The notes beneath the pieces were generated by a model, which did no database searches, was not told where the DNA came from, and was given only the letters and a program-made list of their open reading frames with translations. The position numbers and the translations under genes are program-made. Positions 21,790-31,507 of a DNA stretch of 64,000 nt are shown here, piece after piece (the stretch's first letter is position 1; each line of letters begins with the position of its first letter). This DNA comes from a candidate division LCP-89 bacterium B3_LCP (GTDB lineage: Bacteria; Electryoneota; B3-LCP). The DNA lies in the NCBI GenBank assembly GCA_005223185.1, contig NJBN01000005.1:155091-219090 (forward strand), written 5' to 3'.

Positions 21790-22419
21790 TTACTCCTTAT
21801 CGGCTGGGTCTGAGTTTTTTATCTCCTCTTCTTCTGTGCTCACATCCGTGCCTGATTCAGGCAGATCGCCATCATCCGGCTTCTCAATTTCCGGTGGCTT
21901 TTCAGGGACGTCCTTTACTGCCTTTTTCTCAGGATCTTCATCTGTGCTCACATCCGTGCCTGATTCAGGTAGATCGCCATCATCCGGCTTCTCAATTTCC
22001 GGTGGCTTTTCAGGGACGTCCTTTACTGCCTTTTTCTCTGTATCCTCAGTTGCTTTTGCTTGTTCTTTTTCAGCGCTGTAGATAGCTTCACGCGCCAGAC
22101 GCTCGGTTTCCAACTGCATCAGTTTTAAAGTGCGAGGATCACGATGCAGAAGCAGATGCCGGAAAATATTAGGTGATAGTTTCAGATGACGTTCTATCTG
22201 CGGTAGCGCCTCGGAATCCAGCTTAAATTGAACCATCAGATAATAACCATACTGACGATCATCAATAATATAAGCCAGTTTCCTCTTGCCCCATTTTTCC
22301 ACGTTCAGTATTTCAGCGCCCAACGATTTGATCAGATCGAGGAACTTATTGATGACTTCCTCCTGCCGATCAGGGGCAAGCTGCGCATCGATAATAAAGG
22401 TCAATTCGTATGTCTTCAT
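21790..22419 (-). CDS. rpsF: 30S ribosomal protein S6 with long acidic, internally duplicated C-terminal tail
   Basis: MKTYELTFIIDAQLAPDRQEEVINKFLDLIKSLGAEILNVEKWGKRKLAYIIDDRQYGYYLMVQF; tail contains EKKAVKDVPEKPPEIEKPDDGDLPESGTDVST twice. Confidence 0.95.
   Translation of the reverse strand: MKTYELTFIIDAQLAPDRQEEVINKFLDLIKSLGAEILNVEKWGKRKLAYIIDDRQYGYYLMVQFKLDSEALPQIERHLKLSPNIFRHLLLHRDPRTLKLMQLETERLAREAIYSAEKEQAKATEDTEKKAVKDVPEKPPEIEKPDDGDLPESGTDVSTDEDPEKKAVKDVPEKPPEIEKPDDGDLPESGTDVSTEEEEIKNSDPADKE
21833..22038. repeat. Tandem duplication, 108-bp period, inside rpsF
   Basis: tctgtgctcacatccgtgcctgattcagg[c/t]agatcgccatcatccggcttctcaatttccggtggcttttcagggacgtcctttactgcctttttctc at 21833-21930 and 21941-22038, one visible mismatch. 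Confidence 0.95.
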
Positions 22420-22524
22420 ATTACCCTCTGGTCTCTCGCCTCATCCTAAGGGGAATAAGAATGAGGAGGGATTGTTGTGATCTATTTATATTTCTCACTT
22501 GATTCTCTGCGAAATGTGCCGCCA

Positions 22525-24717
22525 TTAAACACTCAACAGCGGTGCAATAACCAGCGAAACCACGGACATCAACTTAATTAGAATGTTCAGACTGGGACCG
22601 GCTGTATCCTTGAAAGGATCACCGACCGTATCACCGATAACGGCAGCTGTATGGGCTTCTGATCCCTTGCCGTCATGAGCGCCAGCTTCGATGTACTTTT
22701 TAGCGTTGTCCCAGGCGCCGCCTGCGTTCGCCATGAAGATAGCCATAAGAACACCTGAAACCGTAACACCAGCAAGCAGTCCGCCTAAGGTCTGAGCGCC
22801 AAAGATGAAACCAACGATGGGCGGCGCACATACTGCCAAAAGCCCTGGAGCAATCATCTGCTTGATAGCAGCAGTGGTGGAGATATCCACACATTTGGCG
22901 TATTCAGCTTTACCACGACTGGCGTCAATCACTTTTCTGTCTTCTTCAGTCCATTGATCGCGGGTGCGCACTTTCATGATTTCCAGCGCGGCTTTCAGTT
23001 CGGGTATGGTGGCGAACTGACGGCGCACTTCCACGATCATGTCTTTGGCAGCACTGCCCACCGCACTCATGGCGAAAGAACTGAACAGGAAGGGAAGCAT
23101 ACCACCGACGAACATACCCGCCATTACTTTCGGGTTGAGGATATCTATGATGAACCTGGTTTCTATACCAGCAGCGACCATCTTAGCTTGAATGACTGTG
23201 GTAAATGCGGCGAAAAGCGCCAACGCAGTCAATGCAGCAGAACCGATAGCAAAGCCCTTGCCGATAGCGGCAGTTGTGTTACCCACTGCGTCCAAACGGT
23301 CGGTACGCTTACGTACTTCTGCAGGAAGTTCGCTCATCTCAGCGATACCGCCAGCATTATCAGCGACAGGTCCATAAGCATCGACTGCCAACTGGATGCC
23401 TGTTGTAGAAAGCATTCCCAACGCGGCAATAGCGATACCGTATAGATTAGCCTGCCAGTAAGCCATCATTATAGCTGCAGCAAGAACGATCAGTGGATAT
23501 CCGGTCGAACGCATACCTGTGGCAAGACCAGCAATGAGGTTTGTCGCCGGACCTGTCAGTGATTGTTCAGCGATGTGACGCACTGGACCTCTATTTTCTG
23601 CAGTATAATACTCAGTGATTATCCCGATCAGCGTACCTGCGATCAAGCCGATAATTGTGGCAAAGAAAATGCCGTTAGCAGTAATTGTCGCGGTAGGCAG
23701 AACGATGTCATGGGTAACCATGCCGTGAATTACGAAATAGCTGACTATAACCATCAAAATAGCCGCACCGAAAGTACCGGTATTGAGTGCAGCCTGAGGA
23801 TTACCGCCTTCCTTCGTGCGCACGAAGAAGGTGCCAAGGATACTCACTACTATACCAATACCAGCGATAATCAGTGGCAGAAACACTAAGCTTAACGCAC
23901 CTTCCTGATTATTCGCTGCGCTTCCGAAGTATCCCCACCAGGAAGCACCTATGACCATGGCGCCTATAATGGATCCAACGAAACTTTCGAACAGGTCGGC
24001 GCCCATACCGGCAACGTCACCGACGTTATCGCCGACATTATCTGCGATGGTAGCCGGGTTGCGGGGATCGTCTTCGGGAATGCCAGCTTCAACCTTGCCC
24101 ACCAGGTCAGCGCCTACGTCCGCTGCTTTAGTATAAATACCACCGCCGACGCGAGCGAAGAGGGCTATAGAAGAGGCACCCAGAGAGAATCCGGTAAGTA
24201 TCTGCAGGGTCTTCTTAAGCATACTCTGATCTGCCCAGCCGCCAATTCCACTATTGAAATATATAAGTAAGAGCAAACTGATTCCTATTACACCCAGACC
24301 AACGACACTCATGCCCATAACAGTACCGCCTGAAAATGCAACATTCAGTGCCTTATTGAGACCCTGGCGAGCTGCGTTTGCGGTGCGAATGTTAGCCTTG
24401 GTGGCAACGCGCATACCGAAGAAACCAGCCAGACCACTGCACAGAGCACCGGTTACAAATGACAACGCAATCCAGGATGATGATGAGCTGCTATTCATAT
24501 TTGATAGAGCCAGAATAACAGCGACGACGACGACGAATATAGCGAGAACTTTATATTCCCGTCCTAAGAAAGCCATGGCGCCTTCACGAATGAACTTACC
24601 GATTTCCTTCATGTAATCAGTACCTGCATCCTGTGATCCAACCCATCTCGCTTTTATCAGTGCGAAAAGAAGTGCAAGCACACCAAAACCAAGTGTTAAA
24701 TAGAGTATTCCGTTCAT
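22525..24717 (-). CDS. hppA: Membrane-bound proton/sodium-translocating pyrophosphatase
   Basis: [98 protein letters not shown]...[29 protein letters not shown]. Confidence 0.97.
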   Translation of the reverse strand: MNGILYLTLGFGVLALLFALIKARWVGSQDAGTDYMKEIGKFIREGAMAFLGREYKVLAIFVVVVAVILALSNMNSSSSSSWIALSFVTGALCSGLAGFFGMRVATKANIRTANAARQGLNKALNVAFSGGTVMGMSVVGLGVIGISLLLLIYFNSGIGGWADQSMLKKTLQILTGFSLGASSIALFARVGGGIYTKAADVGADLVGKVEAGIPEDDPRNPATIADNVGDNVGDVAGMGADLFESFVGSIIGAMVIGASWWGYFGSAANNQEGALSLVFLPLIIAGIGIVVSILGTFFVRTKEGGNPQAALNTGTFGAAILMVIVSYFVIHGMVTHDIVLPTATITANGIFFATIIGLIAGTLIGIITEYYTAENRGPVRHIAEQSLTGPATNLIAGLATGMRSTGYPLIVLAAAIMMAYWQANLYGIAIAALGMLSTTGIQLAVDAYGPVADNAGGIAEMSELPAEVRKRTDRLDAVGNTTAAIGKGFAIGSAALTALALFAAFTTVIQAKMVAAGIETRFIIDILNPKVMAGMFVGGMLPFLFSSFAMSAVGSAAKDMIVEVRRQFATIPELKAALEIMKVRTRDQWTEEDRKVIDASRGKAEYAKCVDISTTAAIKQMIAPGLLAVCAPPIVGFIFGAQTLGGLLAGVTVSGVLMAIFMANAGGAWDNAKKYIEAGAHDGKGSEAHTAAVIGDTVGDPFKDTAGPSLNILIKLMSVVSLVIAPLLSV

Positions 24718-24771
24718 GGTGTTCGGACCTCCCCACCCGGTCTATAGAGATTCCGGGATTTTATGGTTATT

Positions 24772-25395
24772 TTATCGTTTATTATCAGTTGATTGTTGAT
24801 TCGTGTCTTCTGTACTGCGCCGGTTGACTTTGTTCATTGCGCTGGTAATACCTTCTTCAAGAATGATATCGATGGCTTCGCTGCCAGCAGCAAGAATCTT
24901 CTTTACTTCATCATAAAGAGCCTTGGGAATTCGAGACAGCACGTAGTCGCTAAGTTCACCGCGCCATTTTTCAGTAAAGATCCCCAAACGCATCCGCGGA
25001 ACATCTTCAGTGCCCAACTCTGCAATTATTGAGGATAAACCTTTTTGTCCTCCACCTGATCCGGAACGCCTTATGCGTAAGGTACCAAGCGGCAAAGCTA
25101 CATCATCACATACTATAAGGCTATTTTCAGGTAAATAATCCTGATAACGAAGGATTCTGCCTACCGGTACTCCGGATAGATTCATATAAGCCGTGGGCTT
25201 AATAAAGAGGACTTTTCCATTTGGGGATTGGTAGGAAAGTTGAAAGTAATCTCCACGCCCCGGTTTGAAGGTGAGACCTTTGCTTTCTGCCCAATAATCC
25301 AGCGTAAGATACCCCATGTTGTGCCAGGTTCGGGAATATCGCAACCCTGGATTTCCCAACCCAGCCACCAATAAGATTGGGGGTTCTTCCGACAT
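24772..25395 (-). CDS. pth: Peptidyl-tRNA hydrolase
   Basis: LLVAGLGNPGLRYSRTWHNMGYLTLDYWAE...FIKPTAYMNLSGVPVGRIL...LIVCDDVALPLGTLRIRRSGSGGGQKGLSSII. Confidence 0.95.
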   Translation of the reverse strand: MSEEPPILLVAGLGNPGLRYSRTWHNMGYLTLDYWAESKGLTFKPGRGDYFQLSYQSPNGKVLFIKPTAYMNLSGVPVGRILRYQDYLPENSLIVCDDVALPLGTLRIRRSGSGGGQKGLSSIIAELGTEDVPRMRLGIFTEKWRGELSDYVLSRIPKALYDEVKKILAAGSEAIDIILEEGITSAMNKVNRRSTEDTNQQSTDNKR

Positions 25396-25421
25396 TATAA
25401 ATAATTACAGCAGTAAAACTC

Positions 25422-26096
25422 CTATTCGCCGCCCTCTTTTTTGGATTTACCCTCTTTAGGTGCAGCTTCACCTTCAGCTTCTTCACCTTCAGCTTCCTCG
25501 CCTTCGAGTTCCTCTTCTTCTACCTCTTCCTCGACCTCAATCTCAACTCTCGGTGCCAGGACGGAGACGACCGTTTTATCCTCGTCATCCAGTATTTTTA
25601 CATTTTCCACTTCGAGATCTCGAACCTGCAACGATGAGCCAATTTTCAGTTCTTCGATATCTAAGGTAATGACTTCCGGGATATGCTTGGGCAGACATTC
25701 AACATCGACGGAATGGACTGCGTGCTGCAGAACCCCGCCCTGATCCCGAACGCCAAAAGCCGAACCGGTAAGTTCAATCGATACGGAAACGGTTACTTTC
25801 TGTCCGCGGACAATACCCATCAAATCAATATGCAGGCTCTTTCCTGAAACAGGGTCAAGCTGAAGCTCACGGATAACGCATTCAAATACCTGTCCGTCAT
25901 CCAATTGAAGATTGAGAATGCTGGGTTTCTGTTTAAGGGCTAACTGAAGTTCGTGTCCATTTAGCTGGATGGGCAGATTCTCTTTATTTCCCAAGTAGAA
26001 AACGCCGGGTAAAGCGCCCTGTGCTCGCAATTTCCGGGCTACTCCTTTTCCACTTTCTGTTCTCAGCTGGGCGTTTAAAGTAATGTTGTCTTCCAT
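25422..26096 (-). CDS. rplY: 50S ribosomal protein L25/general stress protein Ctc, with acidic Glu-rich tail
   Basis: LNAQLRTESGKGVARKLRAQGALPGVFYLGNKENLPIQLNGHEL...FECVIRELQLDPVSGKSLHIDLMGI; tail EVEEEVEEEELEGEEAEGEEAEGEA. Confidence 0.93.
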   Translation of the reverse strand: MEDNITLNAQLRTESGKGVARKLRAQGALPGVFYLGNKENLPIQLNGHELQLALKQKPSILNLQLDDGQVFECVIRELQLDPVSGKSLHIDLMGIVRGQKVTVSVSIELTGSAFGVRDQGGVLQHAVHSVDVECLPKHIPEVITLDIEELKIGSSLQVRDLEVENVKILDDEDKTVVSVLAPRVEIEVEEEVEEEELEGEEAEGEEAEGEAAPKEGKSKKEGGE

Positions 26097-26108
26097 TGCT
26101 GTGTTCTT

Positions 26109-27047
26109 CTATCGTTGATTTACAAAAAGCGAACTTATTGATTCTTCATTAAAGATACGTCTGATGGATTCACCGATCAGTTTAGAAGCAGTCAATATCT
26201 TGATTTTACTGTTTTTCATCTCAGGTTTTTCGGGGACTGTATCGGTAGCTACAAATTCACATATGGGCGATTTCTCGATCTTATCGACGGCGTTACCAGA
26301 GAGTATCGCATGCGTACAGCAGGCGTAAATGTCTTTAGCGCCAAGTTTTCTAATGGCTTTGGCAGCCTGAGTCAGCGAACCACCAGTATCAACCAAATCG
26401 TCAACCATGAGGACATTACGATCTTTTACATCGCCGATAACGTTCATCACTTCAGATACATTTGGCGTCGGGCGCCTCTTATCCACCACTGCTAAAGGTG
26501 CATCTAAATAATTACTATAAGCTCTGGCTAATTTCATGGCGCCAATATCAGGCGCAACAACCGCGAGATCGGGAATGTTCTTGGTCCTATAGAAATCCAT
26601 GAAGATAGCAGATGCATACAAATGATCGAAGGGTACGTTGAAGAAACCCTGAATTTGAGCTGCATGCAGATCCATGGTCAACACTCGATCTGCGCCTGCG
26701 GTTGCTAATAAATCAGCGACCAATTTGGCAGTTATAGCTACACGTGGCTGATCCTTGCGATCCTGACGAGCATAGCCAAAGTACGGAATGACAGCCGTTA
26801 TGCGTTTAGCTGAAGATCTCTTTGCTGCATCAAGCATAATTAGCAGTTCCATGAGATTTTCGGCAGGTGGTAGAGTGGATTGCACTAAGAAGACGTCACA
26901 GCCCCGGATATTCTCATTGTACTTGAACCAGAGTTCCCCATCTGTGAACTTCTTAAGTTTGCTATCCCCAATGCGTGTATTAAGATAAGCAGCGATCCTG
27001 GATGCAAGCTGTGGGTTGGAAGAACCAGTGAATATTTTAACTACCAA
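26109..27047 (-). CDS. prs: Ribose-phosphate pyrophosphokinase
   Basis: VKIFTGSSNPQLASRIAAYLNTRIG...FVQSTLPPAENLMELLIMLDAAKRSSAKRITAVIPYFGYARQDRKDQPRVAITAKLVADLL...VLMVDDLVDTGGSLTQAAKAI. Confidence 0.97.
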   Translation of the reverse strand: MVVKIFTGSSNPQLASRIAAYLNTRIGDSKLKKFTDGELWFKYNENIRGCDVFLVQSTLPPAENLMELLIMLDAAKRSSAKRITAVIPYFGYARQDRKDQPRVAITAKLVADLLATAGADRVLTMDLHAAQIQGFFNVPFDHLYASAIFMDFYRTKNIPDLAVVAPDIGAMKLARAYSNYLDAPLAVVDKRRPTPNVSEVMNVIGDVKDRNVLMVDDLVDTGGSLTQAAKAIRKLGAKDIYACCTHAILSGNAVDKIEKSPICEFVATDTVPEKPEMKNSKIKILTASKLIGESIRRIFNEESISSLFVNQR

Positions 27048-27135
27048 TTTAGATCCGTACCTTGAATTTCAGATCAAGTGTTTTTTAGATCGATAAATGG
27101 ATTAATCCATCAAAAGTATCGTATCAGTACCTTCG

Positions 27136-27207
27136 CTGGGGCGAGAGGAATCGAACCTCCGAATGCGGGGACCAAAACCCCGTGCCTTGCCACTTGGCGA
27201 CGCCCCA
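27136..27207 (-). tRNA. tRNA-Gln(TTG)
   Basis: TGGGGCGTCGCCAAGTGGCAAGGCACGGGGTTTTGGTCCCCGCATTCGGAGGTTCGATTCCTCTCGCCCCAG; anticodon TTG, U1-A72. Confidence 0.95.
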
Positions 27208-27501
27208 TTAGTCAACCTGCGGGCTCGGAGAATTCTGCAGTTCGGGGTTTTCTAAAACCTTCTCATATTTCTGCAGAATGAGTGTTTCGATGTGCTGCCG
27301 GAAATCATTACTGATTGGATGAGCAATATCCTTATATGAACCATCAGCTAACTTGCGGCTCGGCATACAGACGAATAAACCTTTATTCCCCTGAATAACT
27401 TTCAGGCCTCGTACGACGAAAACGTCATCAAAAGTGATGTTGATAAAAGCCTTGAGCTTCTCCTCATCTCTTAGATTGATATTTATTTCAGTAATTTCCA
27501 T
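27208..27501 (-). CDS. spoVG: SpoVG family regulator
   Basis: MEITEININLRDEEKLKAFINITFDDVFVVRGLKVIQGNKGLFVCMPSRKLADGSYKDIAHPISNDFRQHIE. Confidence 0.95.
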   Translation of the reverse strand: MEITEININLRDEEKLKAFINITFDDVFVVRGLKVIQGNKGLFVCMPSRKLADGSYKDIAHPISNDFRQHIETLILQKYEKVLENPELQNSPSPQVD

Positions 27502-27526
27502 CGAAGCCTCCTAAGTAGAGATGCAC

Positions 27527-28390
27527 CTATCTAAGAATGTAGATTATAATGTTATTCTTTAATTCCTCTGCTGCTTTCCGAGCTTCCCCAATCGTATTAA
27601 ATATACCGTATAATGAAGAACCGCTTCCGGAAAGAGAAGCATAATAAGCGCCATTCTGTAACAAGTTATATTTATGGGCACTCAATACCGGATAACGTGC
27701 GAATACAACTTCTTCAAAATCATTAACTAAGAGCTGTTGATTATCCAAAACATTGCTGGCTAATGAATCTTGAAAGTTAATACTTTCCGTTTCTGATGTC
27801 AAGCTAAATTTCTTCATGTTTTTATAAGCCCATGCCGTGGACACATTTATAGCTGGACATATCAGCACAATTGGATCACTGACAATTCGGTTTATTTTTC
27901 TTAGCCGTTCACCGCGTCCGGTGGCTATACAGGTGCTATCCATCAGGAAAAAGGGCACGTCAGAACCGATTTGCGCAGCTAATTCCATGAGCGTGGAACT
28001 GGCAAGTTTGGTGTTCCAGAGCAGGTTCAAGCCTGCTAACGTCGCGGCTGCATCCGATGATCCACCACCCAAACCGGCTCCCACCGGAATATTCTTAGTG
28101 AGATGAATATGCACTCCTCTTTCACACTGAGTGTATTCTTGGAGGAGTTTGGCTGATTTCACACAGAGGTTCTGTGCATCACAGGGAACTACATCGCTGT
28201 CGCAAGACATGGAAATAGAAAAATCCGGAACGTCCTGCAGGATTATCTCATCGAAGAGATCGATCGGCTGCAGGATGCTCCAGATTTCGTGATATCCATC
28301 ATCACGTCGACCGAAGATGCGCAATCCAATGTTTATCTTAGCCGGCGTGCTAATTTGTAATTCTGATTTGTCCTTTCTGCGGACTAACAA
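27527..28390 (-). CDS. ispE: 4-diphosphocytidyl-2-C-methyl-D-erythritol kinase
   Basis: STPAKINIGLRIFGRRDDGYHEIWSILQPIDLFDEI...NIPVGAGLGGGSSDAAATLAGLN...LSGSGSSLYGIF. Confidence 0.93.
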   Translation of the reverse strand: MLVRRKDKSELQISTPAKINIGLRIFGRRDDGYHEIWSILQPIDLFDEIILQDVPDFSISMSCDSDVVPCDAQNLCVKSAKLLQEYTQCERGVHIHLTKNIPVGAGLGGGSSDAAATLAGLNLLWNTKLASSTLMELAAQIGSDVPFFLMDSTCIATGRGERLRKINRIVSDPIVLICPAINVSTAWAYKNMKKFSLTSETESINFQDSLASNVLDNQQLLVNDFEEVVFARYPVLSAHKYNLLQNGAYYASLSGSGSSLYGIFNTIGEARKAAEELKNNIIIYILR

Positions 28391-28431
28391 CGGCTATCTG
28401 ACCTCCGTTCCGCCACAGGTCTGAAGGCACG

Positions 28432-30720
28432 TCAGGTTTCGAGCGCTTCGGAGCGTTCTTTAGGTGGCGCTTCAGCCGGTTCTTTATGACGGCGTCCCTT
28501 CTTTTTAGCTGAATAGTAATAGTAGTACTGGTAGTAGTGATAATAGTAGTAGTAGGAACCATATATTCGCTTGACGTCCAGACCGTTCAGCAGAACACCA
28601 AGAAGATTTGCGTTAACATTGCCTAAAAGCTGTACGGCACGTAGCACTTCCTTGCGCGTAATGTAGCCGGAAGAGACGACCAGCAAGACAGCATCCGTCC
28701 TCGTTGAAAGAACGGCTGCATCGGTAACGGCAATGATAGGAGGTGAATCAATTAAAATGAGGTCATACCGTTCCGAAAGTAGCGACAATACTTTACGCAT
28801 AGTGTTGGACGAAAGCAATTCTGATGGATTGGGCGGTATGTCTCCGGCAGTGATGACGTCCAGATTTTCGATACCGGATGGTTTGATCACTTCATCAAGT
28901 GTATAGGTTCCCAGGAGGGCGTTGGTAAGACCCACCTGCCGATCCATGTTGAAGAGACTGTGAATCGTCGGTCGTCGCAGGTCACCATCAACTATGAGAA
29001 CGCGGCTGCCCATCTGCGACATGGTTATCGCCAGGTTGGCTACAGTGGTGGATTTCCCCTCCTTGGTCGCAGAAGACGAAATCACCAACGTTTTTATGGG
29101 CGTATCTATATTGCTGAACAAGATGTTAGTTCGCAGCGATCTATATGCTTCAGACACCGGGGATTTCGGGGAGAAGTTCGTAATCAGCTTGGAGGTAATT
29201 AGGGCTTGATCTTCCGGCGTCAGTTTCATGCCTTTGCGCTTCATTCTGCGAGCTATATCCGCGGGATTGATGGTGGGAATGGCACCCAGCACGTTCACGC
29301 GCATCTTTTCCAGGTCTTCCACCGTACGTATGCTGCTGTCCAAAAGCTCGATTATAAAGGAGATGGCAACTCCTAAACCAAGTCCGAAGAAAATGGCTAA
29401 CGTCACGTTGAGCTTCTTGTTGGGACGAATCGGTCTCTGAGGTGGCACTGCTGTATCTATGATGCGCACGTTGGCGGTCTTACCCGCTTCTGCGATGCGT
29501 GATTCCTCGTATTTTTCACTCCGCAGTAGAAAGATCTTCTCATTTAACTCCGCCTGGCGTATAAGCTTGATCAATTCTAAGTTCTTCTGGGGGATATCTT
29601 CAAGTTGGCTTTCATAGGTGCCTACAACTTTTTCCAGGGCTTCACCACGAGCCTTCAAGGACTTTATATTTATGTCGGCTTGCAGTATTTGATCGAAGAG
29701 ATCCTGAGACGTTTTCAAGGGATCAATTGAGGTGATACCCGAATTGGCGATTTTATACGCTTCTTCCGCTAAGGCTTTTTTAGCCTCGTCAATCTCACGC
29801 TCGATCTCGTCCACAACGATCTCATATCCCGGTGAAGATTTGGCGATTAAGTTAGCTATCAAAGCCTGTTTTTCAGCAATTAATCTCTGAAATTCGACAA
29901 CTAAAGGGGATGAGATATTGGAAACGTCTTCAACTAAGGTGGACTTGGTTTCAAGGTGCTTCTTTTTAAGATCCTGTAACGCCAATTTATTCTGGTGCAG
30001 TTCTGTCTGTGTTTCATTAAGATGGGCACGAAAAATTGCGGTCTGTTCCACTAACTTGACGGTCTCTTCATCCAATGCTACCAGTTTATTCTCTTCTTTG
30101 TATTTCCTGAGCGCATCCTCAGATTTAGCGAGTTTCTGCTTTACGCTATCTAACTGCGATTCTAAGAACTTGCGGACTTCACCAACTTCTCCTTTGGATA
30201 TTTCCAGGTTCATATCATAGAAGACGCTGGCGATTTCGTTGGCTAAGTAAGAAGCTTCAAAGGAAGAATTTGCGGTCACCTTAACGACGATAATGTCAGT
30301 ATCTAAGATCGGTTCTACGGTGATAGATTCCCGCAGTCTCCGCAGTCGCATTTCGTGATTTATGGGACGCCCGTTTCTGTCATGTTCCGCTAAAAGCCGC
30401 AGATTCTCTTTATAGGGCGAAGTCTCCAGACTCATCAAGACCCGGTTGGCAAGTTTCCTGCTTTTGAGAACTTCAACCTGATTTGCGATCATGGTCTGGG
30501 CATTCATGAAGCCGGCGAATCCGAACACCGACTGTTCCAGCCGCCCCTTGTCCTCGATCATTATGGTCGTGGACGCCTGAAAAACCGGCTCCATCTTGTA
30601 CGTGAAATAGGTAGTCGATCCTAAGATCAGGAGGAAACATACTAAGATGATCCAGCGTCCTCTCAGGATTATACGCAGATATTCGCTAAAATTGACAGAC
30701 CCTTCACGATCTTCGGTCAT
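28432..30720 (-). CDS. Polysaccharide biosynthesis tyrosine autokinase (Wzc/CpsD-like), Tyr-rich C-terminus
   Basis: Wzz-like N-term; coiled coil; TLVISSSATKEGKSTTVANLAITMSQMGSRVLIVDGDLRRPTIHSLF; C-term YGSYYYYYHYYQYYYYYS tyrosine cluster. Confidence 0.93.
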   Translation of the reverse strand: MTEDREGSVNFSEYLRIILRGRWIILVCFLLILGSTTYFTYKMEPVFQASTTIMIEDKGRLEQSVFGFAGFMNAQTMIANQVEVLKSRKLANRVLMSLETSPYKENLRLLAEHDRNGRPINHEMRLRRLRESITVEPILDTDIIVVKVTANSSFEASYLANEIASVFYDMNLEISKGEVGEVRKFLESQLDSVKQKLAKSEDALRKYKEENKLVALDEETVKLVEQTAIFRAHLNETQTELHQNKLALQDLKKKHLETKSTLVEDVSNISSPLVVEFQRLIAEKQALIANLIAKSSPGYEIVVDEIEREIDEAKKALAEEAYKIANSGITSIDPLKTSQDLFDQILQADINIKSLKARGEALEKVVGTYESQLEDIPQKNLELIKLIRQAELNEKIFLLRSEKYEESRIAEAGKTANVRIIDTAVPPQRPIRPNKKLNVTLAIFFGLGLGVAISFIIELLDSSIRTVEDLEKMRVNVLGAIPTINPADIARRMKRKGMKLTPEDQALITSKLITNFSPKSPVSEAYRSLRTNILFSNIDTPIKTLVISSSATKEGKSTTVANLAITMSQMGSRVLIVDGDLRRPTIHSLFNMDRQVGLTNALLGTYTLDEVIKPSGIENLDVITAGDIPPNPSELLSSNTMRKVLSLLSERYDLILIDSPPIIAVTDAAVLSTRTDAVLLVVSSGYITRKEVLRAVQLLGNVNANLLGVLLNGLDVKRIYGSYYYYYHYYQYYYYYSAKKKGRRHKEPAEAPPKERSEALET

Positions 30721-31475
30721 TTTACTCCCCCAACAGATGATACTAATGCCTTATTATCGGGCCACTCTCTTCCTTCAATCACTACTTCAGGATATTCATC
30801 AACCAACCGGCGGGCTTCCGCCATACCTATGACGTCCGCGGCGGCAGAAATTGCCGCTTCCAAGCCGGGACCACGATGGTTTAGTCCATGAGTATCCGAT
30901 GCAATGAAGTGAACCCACCCCCTTTTTAGCAAATTATGCGCCAACTTCCTCACCGGCCTCCCAAACGATCCGGTGAGACTGCCGCTGTTCAATTGAATTA
31001 AGCCGCCTGCGTCAATCATTCTGCCTATAAATGATGGTTTTTTCAAGGCAGCTATATTGCGTTCCGGATGCGCTATAATGGGTACAACGCCTTGACTTCG
31101 CAGATTAACCAATTCCCTTTCAAACCCCTTGGGAATATCCGTTAGCGAAAATTCAACCAGCATGTACTTACCGGTGCCATTTAAGGTCGCCACCTCGTGG
31201 TGCACCAATTCAGCCAAATTGGGACGAAAGTAGATTTCGCTGCCTAAAAGCAGATTCAAGCCGGGACATTCAACTTCAAGTATATCTTTGAATTCTCTAT
31301 ATTCACTTACTATGTGGTTATTCCTATTCGTATCCAGCATGTTAAGAATATGCGGAGTTGTGATTATGGTGCGCGTTCCAGCGCTATAGGCAGCCTGTGC
31401 CACTTCCAGGGACTCTGCTATTATCTCCGGTCCGTCGTCCAGTCCCGGAAGCAAATGTGTATGAATGTCAGTCAT
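30717..31475 (-). CDS. CpsB/YwqE-like PHP-domain tyrosine-protein phosphatase
   Basis: MTDIHTHLLPGLDDGPEIIAESLEVAQAAYSAGTRTIITTPHI...VPIIAHPERN...HFIASDTHGLNHRGPGL; overlaps the kinase by 4 bp. Confidence 0.9.
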   Translation of the reverse strand: MTDIHTHLLPGLDDGPEIIAESLEVAQAAYSAGTRTIITTPHILNMLDTNRNNHIVSEYREFKDILEVECPGLNLLLGSEIYFRPNLAELVHHEVATLNGTGKYMLVEFSLTDIPKGFERELVNLRSQGVVPIIAHPERNIAALKKPSFIGRMIDAGGLIQLNSGSLTGSFGRPVRKLAHNLLKRGWVHFIASDTHGLNHRGPGLEAAISAAADVIGMAEARRLVDEYPEVVIEGREWPDNKALVSSVGGVK

Positions 31476-31507
31476 CTATTCCCAGCCTTCGAATTCAGTG
31501 CTATAGT

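Noticed and set aside
21833-22038. Possible CRISPR-like or regulatory direct repeat
   Set aside because: Only two 108-bp units, in frame inside rpsF; it is a coding tandem duplication. No CRISPR array was seen in the window.
22954-23445. 163-aa plus-strand ORF opposite hppA, and similar antisense ORFs (e.g. 50284-50919, 25441-25743)
   Set aside because: Antisense shadows of conserved housekeeping genes with no plausible domains.
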